Below are positions 12,320 to 23,983 of a stretch of DNA of 64,000 bases, in pieces. Position 1 is the first letter of the stretch, and every line of letters starts with the position of its first letter. The position numbers and the translations under genes are program-made. A model generated the notes under the pieces. It was not told the origin of the DNA and did not search any database. It saw only the letters and a list, made by a program, of their open reading frames with translations. This DNA is from Lunularia cruciata (taxonomy: Eukaryota > Streptophyta > Marchantiopsida > Lunulariales > Lunulariaceae), in assembly GCA_948567375.1 (NCBI GenBank), contig OX419756.1, positions 52,864,552 to 52,928,551 on the forward strand, given 5' to 3'.

Positions 12320-13220
12320 AATAAAGAAAGGAGAATTGGTGATTGAGATAGGGGAGGGGCTTTATGGTCCACTTTCAGAATTGGTTCATGAAGTGGAATG
12401 CAATACCAAGTTTGTCCCATTGTTGTTCCATTGCCGCTGTATGCATCTGATTTGCTACGCATAACTACAAAAGAACCAAGGTTGAGGCAGGTGAAGAATA
12501 TAGACCATTCATTTTCTAAAGAGACCTTGGCAGAACTTACAGTTGGAGAGGATGGTTTGCTTACAAAGGTTGAGTGCCAATTAAACAGATGATTGGTAAG
12601 TGTGGGAAAGCTTTTTTGATTTCAAGATTGAGGAGATCTAGTGTATAAACCCATAGGAAATCACACCAATGATCATTTTCACAATTCCTCATGTACCGTG
12701 GGATTTGAGACTAATACCAGTGCCAAAAGCACTTTTGCCTCAACTAACAAAGTTGTTGAAGGAGAAGGTCAGAGCCAAGATTCTGGAGCCATCAGAAGCA
12801 CCATATTCAAATTGCTAGTTCACGGGTTACAAAGAAGAATGGCAAGCTGCGGTTCATATAGGATATGCAACCGGATGATTGGATGATTTTGCTAAGGAGT
12901 TTGCAGGAAGAGCAATTTACTCTATTGGAGATCTATACTTAGGGTATGATCAGTTTCAACTCGCTGAAGGGAGCCGTGACATAACCACCATCCGAACACT
13001 ACTAGGCTTGATGCTCATGTGCACTCTCCCAATGGGAGCTACTAACATGGTGGCACATATGCAAAGTGCAATGAATTGTATTTTGCAACCCTTCATTCTT
13101 GAAAAGACCCGTATGTTCCTGGAATATAGACCTATTAAGGATTGCACAATGGGTGAGAAGGAAAAAACCTTGGTAGATGGCGGTATAAGGAGGTTTGTCA
13201 TGGATCACATTTGAGATGTG
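12320..13220 (+). pseudogene. H1 reverse transcriptase
   Basis: RT remnant of H1, recognised from 12650 on. In 12879-13214 residues 5-60 show the palm region FAGRAIYSIGDLYLGYDQFQ, SRDITTIRT and LPMGATN, which are typical of Ty3-type RT. The variant resembles a group of elements seen in fungi and in some plants whose catalytic box reads FLDD followed by IPIKGC. Here the box is FLEYRPIKDC, so both catalytic aspartates are gone. Upstream (12480-12880) coding is broken by many stops. The sequence runs on into an RNase H remnant. Non-functional. Confidence 0.75.
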
Positions 13221-13990
13221 GAAGTTATATTGAAGTGGTTGATCAAGGCGGGAGTGACTCTTTTTGGGCAAAAGTCAGCATTTGGGCTTGGGGAAATATT
13301 GGTGATAGGGCATATGTGTGGATCGTATGGGAGGAAACCAAATCCGGAGAATGTGGACATTATAGGGAAGATCAAAGATTGTTCCTTGGTTCAAGAGGTA
13401 AGGCGGTTCTTGGGAGCTTTTGTTTTCTATTGTATGTAGATATCTCATTTTGCTCATGTTGCAGAGCCTCTTTACCAACTTTTGAGGAAGAGAATCAAGT
13501 TTATCTGGAGACCAGAGCATTCCATTGCTATGACAAAGCTGAAGCAAGTGCTGCAAAACCCGCCAGTACTTCATCCGCTTGACTATAGCTGTGGGTGGCC
13601 AATCATAATCACAATGGATTTGAGTCTCTATGTTGCTAGGTGGGCTGTGGGCCAAGAAGATGAGAATGGTAGCAAATATGCAGCAAGGTTTGGAGCAAGA
13701 ATCTTCACAGATTGGCAGCAAAGGTATCCTCAGATCAAGCGGGGGCTGTAGGGTGCCAAGATAGCATTAAGATAGGATAGGAATTGCTTGATTGGTGCCT
13801 ATGTCACCCTAGAAATAGATTTCTTGCCGCTGCTAGGGATGGCTGCCAACTATGATACTCTGGATATTGTGATGTTACGTTGGATTGCTTTCATTCAAAT
13901 GTTTAATCCAAAGCCAAGATATATAGCTGGGAAGGACAATCCAGTGGCTGATTTGCTGTCTAGAGCTTGCTATGATGGAACCAAAAATGG
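13221..13990 (+). pseudogene. H1 RT thumb and RNase H
   Basis: RNase H part of H1 pol. Pieces at 13218-13439 carry RT connection sequence (VRRFLGAFVFY near 13400). 13482-13751 carries the FIWRPEHSIAMTKLKQ connection and an RNase H start (IIITMDLSLYVARWAVGQ). 13788-13990 ends with IAGKDNPVADLLSRA, the usual end of RNase H in Ty3 elements. At least two frame changes and stops at 13749 and 13780 break it. Confidence 0.7.
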
Positions 13991-14556
13991 CTGTAAGGTA
14001 GATGTACATGAACTAGATCTGAATCTACCCTTTAGAGAAGAAATACATACCAATGATTTTCTTGTCATTTGGGAAGTATCTCAGTTTTTTAGAGAAAAAT
14101 TCAGAGTGGACCAGATTAGGAGAAATTTTGGCAGATTCTTGTTAAAAGATGGGTATCTTTGGCAAAGGCCCAAGAACAATGCTGGAATTCCATTGAGAGT
14201 GGTGGGAGATGAAGAGACGAAGCAGAAAGTACTACAAGAATTGCATGATGCATAGGTTGCAGGTCATCATGGAGTTTAGGGTACAAATGAGCGCATTTGG
14301 AGGTTTGTATTGGTGGCATGGGATTTATACAAATGTACAACATCATGTGAAGACCTTTGAAACTTGTCAAAACTACTCCAAGGTATGGCATAGAGATGAG
14401 TTGAAGCCTACTTACCTGTTGAACCTTCATTTTCAATGGGTCCTGGACATAGTTCATATGCCTTCAGGAGTTTGAGGAGAAAAGTGTCTAGTACTGGCCA
14501 GGGAGGGCTTGTCTAACTATGTGGAAGGGAGGGCGTTGACGTCTACACATACCCAA
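13991..14556 (+). pseudogene. H1 integrase, zinc-binding N-terminus and start of core
   Basis: Integrase N-terminal part. 14209-14475 carries a degenerate HHCC zinc-binding region: YWWHGIYTNVQHHVK is followed by CETCQ-like residues with one Cys changed (FETCQN). The first core aspartate is visible in VLDIVHMPSGV at about 14445-14475, where a stop follows. The sequence is cut at 14556 by K-family solo LTR C and continues in the same gene after 18310, so the integrase core was split by that insertion. Confidence 0.75.
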
Positions 14557-17500
14557 TGTGGTGCCCACATTTTTTGTTTTTTTTTGTTTATTAGCATTTG
14601 GGAGAAGAAGTAAACAAAGAAAGCTGAATTGCAAAAGAAGGAATGGACGAAAGTGACTTTGGAGGAAATCCAAAGAAGTCGAGATTGGATCCGATGATGG
14701 AAGTACTCAAGAGAGGGGTACAAAGAAAGAAGTCTAAAGAGCATCATCTTTGGAGCAGGAAGCAAAGGCCGATATGAAGACCGTCTAACAACCTTGGTAT
14801 GTGGCAGGAAAGTGCACTTCAAGAAACAGCAAGGCAGAAGAAGCATGTCTTGACAATGACAAGATAGCAACACGCAGAAGAAGGGGAAGTCAATTTTGAA
14901 ATCAACTGAAGAATGATTGCAATTCGGAGTAATATAAAATTGCAATTGTGAAGAGACAAGTTGAATATGTCAAGTAGATTTCCAATCTCTTTGAGTAGTC
15001 ATCCTACAGTAATGCGTGTCAAGAAGCCAATTGAGAGTGCAATTTTCCAAAATCCAAAAGGGGTTAGAGTGTCTTGTCCAGGAGAAGGAATAGTCTTTTA
15101 GTGCCAAAGAACAAGAGAGCAAAATATGGCAAAGAAGGTCACAAATGCTCTAGCAGTGCTAAGTTTTGCAATTTGTAGGTTAGAGGTTGTAGCAAGAATT
15201 GAAGTCTTGAACAAACTTCGTATTACCTTCTTAGCATGGAATTGGAATTTCAGTTCCCCACAAGTCATGGCAGAGATAGCTACCAGTAATTGTGAGGGAG
15301 GCCTCAAAGTCAAGGGGAAGAGAGGAAATCCGGCTCAATGGACGGAGTCGGATTGGAGTTTAGTGTTGGGGAAGGAAGCAGGAGCACCAATGGGGATCAC
15401 CTTTTCTCGGAAGTGTGATGCAGCAAAGGAGACATCGGAGATCCAAAATTTATTCTTTGCTCCACAAACAACAAATGGTTATAAGGTGGAGTACTATCGG
15501 GACCTGATTAAACAAAGTATTGTGAGGACAATAATGGCCATGTTCAAACCAAAACAACTGACTTACATGAACATGCAGCAGGCGGTCTTTTTCCACCAGA
15601 TGTTTGTAGGAGTGAAGGTGAACTGGGCAAAGTGTTTTCACCAACAAACAAGGCAAATGGTGGTCAATTGGAGGACAAGTTCACCTCCACATTATTTTAC
15701 ACCATTTTCAGCACACTTCTACTTTGGGTTGAACTTGTTGACAGTAGAGGAGAGGCGTCGCATGGTGTCATATTTCCATCCTGATTTGAGATAGGAAGCG
15801 GATGAAGAAGAGCAACAAGATATGACACACTTGCGAGCCAATGATGATCACTTCTTGAGGACAAAACAATGGAAGATGGAAGAAGTCACAAGTCAAAGAA
15901 GAAGAAGTGCAGTAAACCGGAAGAAGCAAAGTCACCTCCAGCACAAAGGAAGGCCCGAAGACTGGTTCTGTAGAGTAAGAAGATGGTGAAAGAAGCACCG
16001 GCGGAAACCGAGTCTGAAGGAGAGACATAGTCTTGAGGAGAGGACTCAGAAGAAGATGAACTCACTTTACAAAGTGAGAGGAATCCAAAAGCGAGAGTGA
16101 GGGGGAACACGAGGTTCAGCAATTGGTTAGAGTAAGTCAAGCTTGTCATGCAATGATTGACAGTGTACCAAGAAAGATGAATCATTGTGTAGCCTTGGTT
16201 GTGGAAGAGAAGGGGGCAGAAAGGCAAAAGGAGTACCTTGTGGGGCCGAGTTCAATAGGTAAGGAAGAAGGAAGCTCGGAAGTAGTGTCTCTGAAGATAC
16301 AAAGATTGTGACTTTGGCAAAAGGAGCCAGTGGAAGAGGTGAAGTACGAAGACGGGGCCAAAGACAAAGAGAACTTTGGTGGAATACTATATCTATCAAA
16401 GGTTGTCACTCCATTGTTGGAATTATTGAAGGAGCATCAGAAGGTAATTCTCCAAGATCTTATGAAGGTGACGAATGAGTTGTAGGTGGTGAAGTATTTG
16501 CTTGTTGAAGTGAAGGGTTTGCAGGAGTGAGTAGTCCAAAGAGACGAGGAAGTTGAAGAACCTTTGGGTGGATGCCGTCTTGGAGAAGAAGACTTTCAAG
16601 AAGTTGCAAGAGAGTTTTGAGTCAAGGTGTAAAGAACTGCAGAAGCAAGCTGAAGAATTGATGGAGCAGGCAATGTTGCTGACCAATATGAAAGAGGAAG
16701 TCAGTGATGTGCGCATCAAGAGTATTCATGTGAAGGTGACGGCTGCAATAATGGAGCAGGAGTTAGAAATCTTGAGGAAGAGTGCAGCCAAGAAGGATCA
16801 AGCATGGCAGAGAGAGCTGGCAGTCATGCATCAAGAAGAAGAAAGATTGCACAAGCTGGTACAAAGTGCTGAGTTACAAAGTTCACAGTATGTGGAGGAG
16901 AAGAAGATGCTTCCTGCTTAGTACAAAGATGAGTTGAAGATATACCATGAAGAGTTGAAGGCAGAGCGTTCTCAAGGTTATGTGTTGGAATCAATAGGAG
17001 AAGTTGCAGGAAAGTTGCAAGCAATCTTGAGCACAGAGGCTGAAAGGAGACTGGAAGAAGCATGTCTACATGAGTTAAAGTTGCTTGTGTAGGAAACTTG
17101 GAAGAGAAAAGCCAAAGATGTAGATATGAACACTTTGCTGATCCGATTAAGGGGAGCGAGTAGATTGTAAGATGTTAGAAGTAGGAGACAATGTCAGTCT
17201 CAGATTAAAATTAGTTAAGTCAGAGTTAGAGAGAATTAGGAGTAGTGTGACAGAGGAGAGGAAGTCCGATGTTGCAGAAGTAGGAATTCAGGTGTCTTTG
17301 GACTTGTCATTTGACATATTAGAGAAGAGTGGGTCAGGAGATAAAGAAGTAGAAGAGTTACCCATGAGCTTAATTGTAGTTCCTAGTGAAGAAGTAATAG
17401 AAGGAGTGAAGGAATTAGTAGCATTAGATATACCCAAAGAAGGAGAAGTAGTAGGAAGATCATCGGGTTTGAAAGCCGATGACAAGGTAGACATCGGATC

Positions 17501-18310
17501 AGGGTAGAAATAGATTTGAGATTTGAAGAGGCAGATATGAAGAGGTGGTTTATCAGTTTGGATCTACAGGTAGGAAGAGACGTTAGGAAGTGGTATTGTA
17601 GGAAGAATTGTCGTTTGCTTCACTATTCAAGAGTGGCATTTGCAGTGAATTGTTGTTCAGTATTCATATTCTGAAGATAGATAAAGCAAAGTGCTGGTTT
17701 TCAGTGCTGGTTTTTAGTGCTTGTTGCTTGAGCTTGATTTTGAGTATCAATTCTGTGTTTGTGTTTGTGAGTGTTCGTAGAATTTCAAAGTGCAAGTCAG
17801 TGTGCTTGTTGGATGTTGGATTCTGCAGCCTTGATCTTCATTTTATGTGTTTGATCTTGAGTGAAGTGCAATCGGAGCAATGCCTTGACAGATCTGAGAG
17901 GAATTGTAGTGTTGGTAGTATTTTGCATTTATGACTGCAACATAAAGTTGATGTGAAGTTGATCAAGGAAGTTGTGCCTTTAGTGGAGGGGTAGAACACA
18001 ATTCTAAGGCAAAGTCATCTTGCAATGAAGTGCCGTCTTTGGGAGAATTTGAATCATCACAATCAAGATTTGTTTGGACAGAATTTGCTATGTTGTGATT
18101 AAGGAGTGTGAATTCGTGACAAGTTGTCAAGATTGTGAGCTTGTTACTCTCTTTTGGGTGTAGTTGCTACTTGAGAGATTAAAGAAGAAACCAAGAAGAA
18201 CTACATGTTACTGTTTGACTTTGTATTTGACCAATTCTGAATTGTATCTCTGTGTGAACAAACTTTACTTACCCAATTACCGCAAAAGTGATATTTGCCG
18301 GGTTGTCACA
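14557..18310 (+). mobile_element. Solo LTR C of family K with perfect 5-bp target duplication
   Basis: This 3754-bp plus-strand LTR begins TGTGGTGCCCACATTT and ends GGGTTGTCACA. It is flanked by identical cccaa on both sides (14552-14556 and 18311-18315), which fixes both boundaries. No internal element sequence adjoins it, and the H1 integrase gene is continuous across it. It carries a decayed U3 protein gene (14967-17507) and a mutated TATA-like box (tattcaag at 17624-17631). It groups with copy D by protein sequence. Confidence 0.93.
14967..17507 (+). pseudogene. U3-encoded coiled-coil protein, decayed copy C
   Basis: This is the best view of the N-terminal domain of the K-family LTR protein. 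An ATG at 14967 opens MSSRFPISLSSHP. After one stop, the 222-codon open piece 15126-15794 carries the conserved ITFLAWNWN motif (about residue 36), WSLVLGKEAG, NGYKVEYYRDL, VFFHQMF and LNLLTVEERRRMVSYFHPD. Coiled-coil pieces follow at 16553-16921 and 17172-17507, ending KADDKVDIGSG. The order matches the intact K frame in its C-terminal half. Frameshifts or stops occur near 15790, 16310, 16530, 16920 and 17165. I do not recognise the N-terminal domain. It could be a DNA- or RNA-binding module, but nothing in it proves that. Confidence 0.75.
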
Positions 18311-18315
18311 CCCAA

Positions 18316-19125
18316 CAAATATGCTGGCTTGTTTTAAAAGATATCATTGCTAGGCACAAATGTTTCTACCGGATGAGGGCAGATCAAAGAGAGTTGGATG
18401 CAAAATAGGCCACTGATTTCTTTGCTAAGTTCAACATCAAGCTGAACCTGACAACTGCCTACAATCCAAAAGCCAACGGTAAGAGTGAACGAGGTCATCC
18501 ACCAATACTGAATGCTTTGGTGAAGGCCTTCTGATGTGAGATGCACAAATGGCCTGATTTGTTGCCATTGGCACTTATGGTGGATAGGTTGACTTGCAGC
18601 TCAGTGACTCGGATGCCACCCGCAGAATTAGTGTCAAGACATTTGCCTATCATGCATGTGGAAGAGGAAATTGCAAGTTGGAGGACTGTTTAGTGGGAGG
18701 ATAACGTGTCTATAGAGGGTTTGATCTTACACAAGATCAAGCATTTTGATCTTACACCGTAGAAAATACAAGTGGTAAGAGAAAAGGTGAAGGATGTATG
18801 GTTAAAGAGCAAGATGTATTTTGATATGACTCACCGACTATGACCAGTGCCTATCTGTGAAGGAGATTGGGTGTTGATTTCAGATAATAGCCTGGACGTG
18901 TAGCACTCAACACTCAATAAGTTTGCTTGTTGTTGGCATGTGCCATTTGTAGTCACCAAGGTGCATGAGAATGCAACCTACGGTGTGTGGGAGCTAGATG
19001 GTACAAGGCATTGACTACCATAAGTAGGGAAAAGAGTTAAGCTTTCAAATGATGAACAAGAGCAAGCAAAGGAGATGATCACAATAGCAGCTTGGAGGAT
19101 GAACCAGATAGTGCTATTGAAGAAG
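18316..19125 (+). pseudogene. H1 integrase, rest of core and C-terminal domain
   Basis: Continuation of the H1 integrase after solo LTR C. The region reads FFAKFNIKLNLTTAYNPKANGKSERG (in two pieces), which contains the third acidic residue of the D-D-E core within GKSERG. It then has a C-terminal region with EGDWVLISDNS and HENATYGVWELDGT near 18860-19010, typical of the domain that follows the core in Ty3 integrases. Stops near 18405, 18530, 18690, 18840 and 19015 inactivate it. No chromodomain is visible before the polypurine tract at 19181. Confidence 0.7.
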
Positions 19126-19180
19126 GTTGAAATTCATCACCAGGAACCTTGCTAGTGCAAACGGTTGGCTGCACAAGATT

Positions 19181-19195
19181 GGTGGGGATGAAGGT
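19181..19195 (+). other. H1 polypurine tract
   Basis: ggtggggatgaaggt lies immediately before the 3' LTR start (TGTAG at 19196), the expected place for the plus-strand primer. Confidence 0.7.
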
Positions 19196-21783
19196 TGTAG
19201 AGAAAATAGCCCACACGTACCCTTGATGCCATTTGGAATGAGAGTTTTTTTCTCTTCTTCTTATTGCAAGGAACTTGGTTTTCTTTTATGTCATTGTGTC
19301 TTAGGAGTCATTTTATGCTACCTTGTCTCAAAAATATTTTATATGTTATTGCAAAGCCAAAAGTAGTTTGTTTTGTTCTAAACTCAAGAGTTCATTTAAT
19401 TTTGCTTGGCCCCGAGAGTTTCTTTGATGTTCAAAAACTTGGGAGTTTATGTGTGTCATAAGCCAAACTGGAAAGGGAAGTTGGAGCATAGAAGGGCTTT
19501 GAAGAATGCTTCAAGAGATCAGAGAGGAGTCCTTGGCAGAGAATGGATACTTAAGTGTTTAGGAAGAGGCTTTGAGGGAACAAGAATGACTCTTTGCCAA
19601 TTGACATGGCAGAAGGGCTTTGAAGAATGCTTTGAAAGATGAAAGAGGAGTCTTTGGTAGAGAATGGACAATTAAGGGTTTAGAGAGAGGCTTCAAGGGA
19701 ACAAGAAGGACTCTTTGCCAATTAATAGGGCAGAAGGGCTTTGAAGAATGCTTTGAGAGATCAGAGAGGAGTCTTTGTCAGAGAATGGACACTTAAGGGT
19801 TTAGGGAGAGGCTTTGAGGGAACAGGAAGGACTCTCTGCCAATTAACATGCCATAAGGGTTTTGTGAGAATGCATTGAGTGGACAGAGGAGATCTTTGGT
19901 TGATGACAGGAAAGTGAAGGGTTTGAAGGAAGCTACAAGTGATCAGGAGGGTTTAAGAAATGTTTCATGAAGCCTTTGTTAATGACAAGCCAGTAAGGGT
20001 TTGAGAGAATGCTTTGAAGGAGCCTTTGGCTAATAACAGGCCAGTAAGGGTTTGTAGAATGCTTCAAGTGACAAAGAGTGTGGAGAGAAAGCTTTGGAGG
20101 ATCTTTGGCTGATGATAGGACAGTGAACGGTTTGGAGAAAGCTTTGAGTGATCAGGAGTTTTTCATGAATGTTTTGGGAGGTCTTTGGCTGCTGAGAGGC
20201 CATAAGGGTTTTGTGAGAAAGCTTTGAGTGGACAAAGGAGATCTTTGGCTGCTGATAGGACATTGAAGGGTTTGGAGAAAGCTTTGAGTAATCAGGAAGT
20301 TTTCATGAATGTTTCAGGAGGTCTTTGGCAATTGACAAGCCATAAGGGTTTTGTGAGAATGCTTCAAGTGGACAGAGGAGATCTTTGGCTGATGACAGGA
20401 CAGTGAAGGGTTTGGAGGAAGCTTCAAGTGACCAGGAGGGTTTAGAAAATGTTTTGTGAAGCCTTTGTTAATGACAGGCCAGTAAGGGTTTGAGAGAATG
20501 CTTTGAATGAGCCTTTGGCTGATAACAGGAAAGTAAGGGTTTGGAGAATGCTTCAAGTGACCAAGAGTGTGGAGAGAAAGCTTCAAAGAATTCTTTGGCT
20601 GATGACATGACAATGAAGGGTTTGGAGAGAACTTAGAGTGGTTAGAAGGGTTTCAGGAATGTTTTGGGAGGTCTTTGGCAATTGACAGGCTATAAGGGTT
20701 TAGTGAGAATGCTTTGAGTGGACAGAGGAGATCTCTGGCTGATGATAGGACAGCAAAAGGTTGGGCGGTGGCTGCAAAGGAGAGAAATATTGGAGGGAAG
20801 ACAAGTGAATGTGCAGAAGCAGAGGGAGAGAAGAATTTTTGTGGGCTTTTGAGATAGGGGAAAGAGATATCAAAGGCTGAAGAAATATGAGAAGAGAACT
20901 TTAGAGGTGAGAGATATTGCTTGCATGAATAGAGAGGAGGGAAGGAAATGATGCATTGAGTGAGAAAGTGAGGTCTAGGCAAGGGAATTCTCAAGGGGAA
21001 AGTCTAGACTGAACAAAGAGAGAAATGCTTGGCTGTGCCAAGACAGAGAAGAACAGAAATTTTTTGAGAATGAATTTTGAATTGACTTTGATAGGGCATT
21101 GAAGAGAAGAGGTTGAGAGAGTTGGTTGTCTGTGATATGATGAGGAAGAAAAGATTGGCTGGAATGAATTGCTTGGACAGTCAAGGAGTTTAGGTGTGGT
21201 CACTGCATATAATAGAGTTGTTTGGCTTTGTCCAACTTATAATTGCATGGCTGGTAAATATGATGATTTGTGAGCAAATGCATGTACTCTAAATTGTGGA
21301 TATTGAGAAGGGAAGGACTCCATTTTAGGAGCTCTCGACCCAGTTTATGTGAATGACATAGTTTAGTGATCTGGATGCCCAAGTATGAGTCCGGTTAGAT
21401 CACTTGTGGCTATTCTGCAACCTCACGAGATCCAGTCCTATGAACCTATTTGGTCTAGAACCACAAACCCAAACTTCAGAGGTGAACTAGAAACAAGACT
21501 ATATAGGAGTTAAGAGCCATGAACCCAAACTTGACAGAACACAAACAATCATGTGAATGTCAACGTTAACCTACAAGATCAAACACACAAATCCCAGGAA
21601 GAGCCTACCATTGGGAGCAATTGGAAACAACCTGCTCTAACAAGGGCAAGATTACCAACCATACATGAGTAAGAGAAAGAGTGTTAGACTACAAGAATCC
21701 TCAAGTCTTTGACAACAAGAGCAATCTAAGCACAAGCAGCCAGGTGCCTAGCGCACTCTCAAGACCTGACAAACCCCGCAACA
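19196..21783 (+). repeat. H1 3' LTR (long form with internal array)
   Basis: This 2588-bp LTR has ends matching the 5' LTR at 936-1979. It holds an internal tandem array (about 19480-20760) that the 5' LTR lacks. It ends ccgcaaca, followed by atggc and then the continuation of the interrupted G1 RT gene. Confidence 0.85.
19480..20760 (+). repeat. Degenerate tandem array inside H1 3' LTR
   Basis: The array consists of repeating blocks built on agggctttgaagaatgctt and ggagtctttggcagagaatgg (about 120 bp, three copies at 19480-19850). They grade into shorter related blocks with aagggttttgtgagaatgc and ctttggctgatgacagg up to 20760. Open frames across it are repeat artefacts, not genes. Confidence 0.8.
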
Positions 21784-23960
21784 ATGGCAAGGATGTGTTA
21801 TATATCAGTGGAGGTTCTTACCATTGGGGTTAAAGAATGCTCTTGCCAAGTTCTAGAGGGTCATGGACAGGATCCTAGCTGGATCGGGATTTGCTCAATG
21901 TTATATTTATGATATTTTGGTCTATAGAATTATTGTGGAGGAGCACAAGAGACATTTGTTGGAGGTGTTTGAGAGATTGAGATCTCATGGACTCAAATTA
22001 CATCTTGGGAAGTGTAGATGCTTCCACAAGTAGGTTGAATATTTGGGTCACATTATCTACCTTGGAGGACTTGGTGTTCAACAAACCAAGGTGGAGGCTA
22101 TTGTGTGTATTCCTTGGCCTATGGATGTGAGCAAGATGCAAGCATTCTTTAGGTTGGTGAACTTTTATCACCAATATGTTAAAGGATTTAGTGTCATTGC
22201 CAAGGCTTTGATGAAGCTGACCAAGCTAACACAAGAGTGGTGTTGGGGAGATGAGCAAGAGAGAGCTTTTATAGAGCTCAAGGAGAGGTTGATATCTACC
22301 CCTATTTTGAGGAGACCAATCAGAGGATGCCTATTTTAGGTTCATACTGATTGAAGTATGTTGGGACTTAGAGCAATGCTCATCCATCATGATAATGAAG
22401 GGAGGGGTTTGTGGTGGCCTATGCTAGTCACTCCAACAATTCAGTGGAGGCAAAGTATAGTTCATATGAGGGAGTGTGCTTGGCAACAATATAGATGGTA
22501 ACACATTTTTGATGTTACCTATTTGGTAACCCGTTTACTCTTATCATTGATCATTAGCCACTAAAGTGGTTGATGAGTCCGACAAGCTTTCAAGGAAGCT
22601 TGCACCATGGGCTTTGATTTTATAAGAGTATGATTTCATAGTTATTCGTAGACCTGGAGTGATCAACCATGATACATATGGGTTGAGTAAAAATCCTTGT
22701 CCCAACCAACAAGATCAGACCAGAGCACCTTGGCATGGTGAGATAGATAAGGAGATGGTGCCAAGTTGGCATACATCTACCTTTCTTTGTTTTTTTTTTG
22801 CGGCTTTGGTGGTATCTCTCTCAGCACATGCAAGAAGAGTTATTGAGGTCATAGATCTAGAGAGTGGAGATTGTGGTATAGTTCAATAAGACATGCATAA
22901 AGATGTCTCAATGATGGAGTATCTTTGCATTGGTGTTGTGGGTGGTACAATTAGGGCCAAGGAGAGAGACCATGTTCTTCAATGAGCTAGATTGTTCAGA
23001 TTGGAAAGCAAATGCCTTCTTTGTGTATGTAGAGTGCAAGTAGTACCACTTCTATCTTAGAGACCATAATCAGTCCATCATGCTCATGAGGAGCTAGGAC
23101 ATTTTGGAGTAAAGCATACATATAGCTTACTCTAGAGTCCTTATTGTAGGCAAAGTATATAGATTGATGTATAGCAGTTTGTTGCCAGATGTGTGGTTTG
23201 TGACCAAGTTAGAGCATCATTTTATCTACTACACAACAATTACACCCATTACCTATCATGGGATTGGGTTACCATTGGAGTTTGGACTTTGTTGGACCTT
23301 TACCGTTGATTATGAGACATCATTAATATGTCTTGGTGACGGTGGAGCACTTCTCCAAGTGGTTGAGTTGGTGGCACTTCCTAACAAGTCCAAAGAAGGG
23401 ATAGCTTACTCGTTCCTAGATTGGGTTCTCAATCATTTTGGTGCACCAGCTAAGGTTTTGACCAATCAAGGTACATAGTTCTTGGGGGAGTTTCAGGTGT
23501 TGTGTGATAAGGTTTTGATTGATCATCATACTACCTCCTGAGATCACTCTAAGGCAGATGGCTTAGCAAAGAGAGTGGTTCAAATGATGAAGAGAGGAAG
23601 TATGGTCTATAGAGAAGTATGGTCTGTAGAGCGTCCACTTGGGAGATTGGTTGGCCATGGGCTATTAGTTCAGCCGGTAAGCTTCCTTAGCATCCTTCTC
23701 TCCTTAGTTTCTACTCTATGGATGAGATCCAGATTTTCCTATAGCCATCTGTCAAGATGCTATTATAGTGTTGGACTTGGATGATCCAGATGTATGGATG
23801 AGCACATGTTCTCAACGAGTAGAGATCTTTTGGAAAGTGATGCTAATGGCTTTTGAGAACTTGGTGATTGCTCAACATAGGGATACCTTATGCTATGCTA
23901 ACATTCAATGAGGAAATTATAAACCCTCAATCCGTTGATTTCATCTAGGTAACAATGTAT
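21784..23960 (+). pseudogene. G1 pol: RT C-half, RNase H, integrase
   Basis: Continuation of G1 after H1. 21784-22000 matches the RT palm of G2 (sequence equivalent to 38380-38560, minus). 22043-22339 is an open piece with VEAIVCIPWPMDVSKMQAFFRLVNFY and WGDEQERAFIELKERLISTPIL (RT thumb/connection). RNase H follows to about 22690, ending near GLSKNPCP. The integrase zinc region lies near 23080-23200 (HEELGHFGVKHTY in G2), and core sequence is in 23164-23478 (VELVALPNKSKEG, LNHFGAPAKVLTNQGT, where the second catalytic Asp has become Asn). Many stops and frame changes. The PHD region follows at 23984. Confidence 0.78.
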
Positions 23961-23983
23961 ATCTACAACAAACAACATCGACA

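Larger units (their letters stand above)
936..21783 (+). mobile_element. H1, full-length Ty3/Gypsy-like LTR element with nested solo LTRs
   Basis: Both LTRs are present (936-1979 and 19196-21783), beginning TGT and ending in gcaaca. A primer-site candidate follows the 5' LTR and a purine tract precedes the 3' LTR. Gag, protease, RT, RNase H and integrase remnants follow in that order on the plus strand. The host gene of G1 is interrupted within one codon stretch (TTFWAID... before, the continuation after). The flanks catga on the left and atggc on the right agree with a duplication of catgg in which one base mutated and one was lost. Three K-family solo LTRs (3469-7245, 8489-12319, 14557-18310) interrupt its genes. 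All coding parts carry stops and frameshifts. Confidence 0.88.
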
